DNA from: Metaphire vulgaris
Taxonomy: Eukaryota; Annelida; Clitellata; Crassiclitellata; Megascolecidae
Direction: 5' to 3'
Assembly: GCA_018105865.1 (NCBI GenBank)
Contig: CM030852.1
Location: 490,001 to 554,000, forward strand
DNA: 64,000 nt
The translations under genes were made by a program, and so were the position numbers. The notes under the pieces are model-generated. The model was not told the DNA's origin, did not search any database, and worked only from the letters and a program-made list of their open reading frames with translations. Below are positions 63,950-64,000 of this stretch, piece by piece (position 1 is the first letter of the stretch; each line of letters opens with the position of its first letter).

Positions 63950-64000
63950 GTGTCAATCAAGTGCACAGTATTTGCAAATACTTTACTTCCTGCATTTGCA

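Overview
The window is nuclear DNA of an animal (metazoan), probably a marine invertebrate. The genes are split by many GT-AG introns, no gene is bacterial in form, and the encoded families are animal ones: an Nkx6-class homeobox protein, class II coronin, AMPK gamma with a long N-terminal extension, CISD3 and galactocerebrosidase. Large amounts of microsatellite, satellite and TIR-transposon sequence fill the introns and spacers. The species cannot be fixed from sequence alone. All gene models below were assembled by hand from splice sites, reading phase and family similarity, without transcript support.

Layout. 1-520: microsatellite and minisatellite. 885-2901 (+): last two exons of an Nkx6-like homeobox gene. 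3101-8909: a 5.8-kb TIR element with an exact 8-bp target-site duplication that carries about 22 copies of a 199-bp satellite. 9469-12576 (-): intronless secreted leucine-rich-repeat protein with a Thr-rich mucin-like tail. 13101-17050: transposon graveyard holding a pogo-like element, two hAT-like MITEs and a LINE reverse-transcriptase relic split by one of them. 17756-26074 (-): 13 coding exons of a class II coronin. About 27.8-28.4 kb: shared promoter region. 28323-30385 (+): CISD3 with two CDGSH motifs, three exons. 34247-54540 (-): AMPK gamma, 13 coding exons; its introns hold a 1-kb TIR element with internal tandem repeats, a piggyBac-like MITE, and a 4-kb composite repeat zone at 38.7-43.0 kb that looks partly corrupted. 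56.0-60.4 kb: hAT-like MITEs flanking a 204-bp tandem array interrupted by a CAGTGTGT-type minisatellite. 60827 to the window end (+): first three exons of galactocerebrosidase.

The genes do not form one pathway; they look like neighbouring independent loci. Coronin 2 (actin), AMPK gamma (energy sensing), CISD3 (mitochondrial Fe-S) and GALC (lysosomal glycolipid breakdown) are housekeeping or broadly used; Nkx6 is a developmental regulator. Coronin/CISD3 and AMPK gamma/GALC are arranged head to head. The most unusual content is the repeat biology: TIR elements with exact 8-bp duplications that carry satellite arrays inside them, and several nested insertions whose order can be read.
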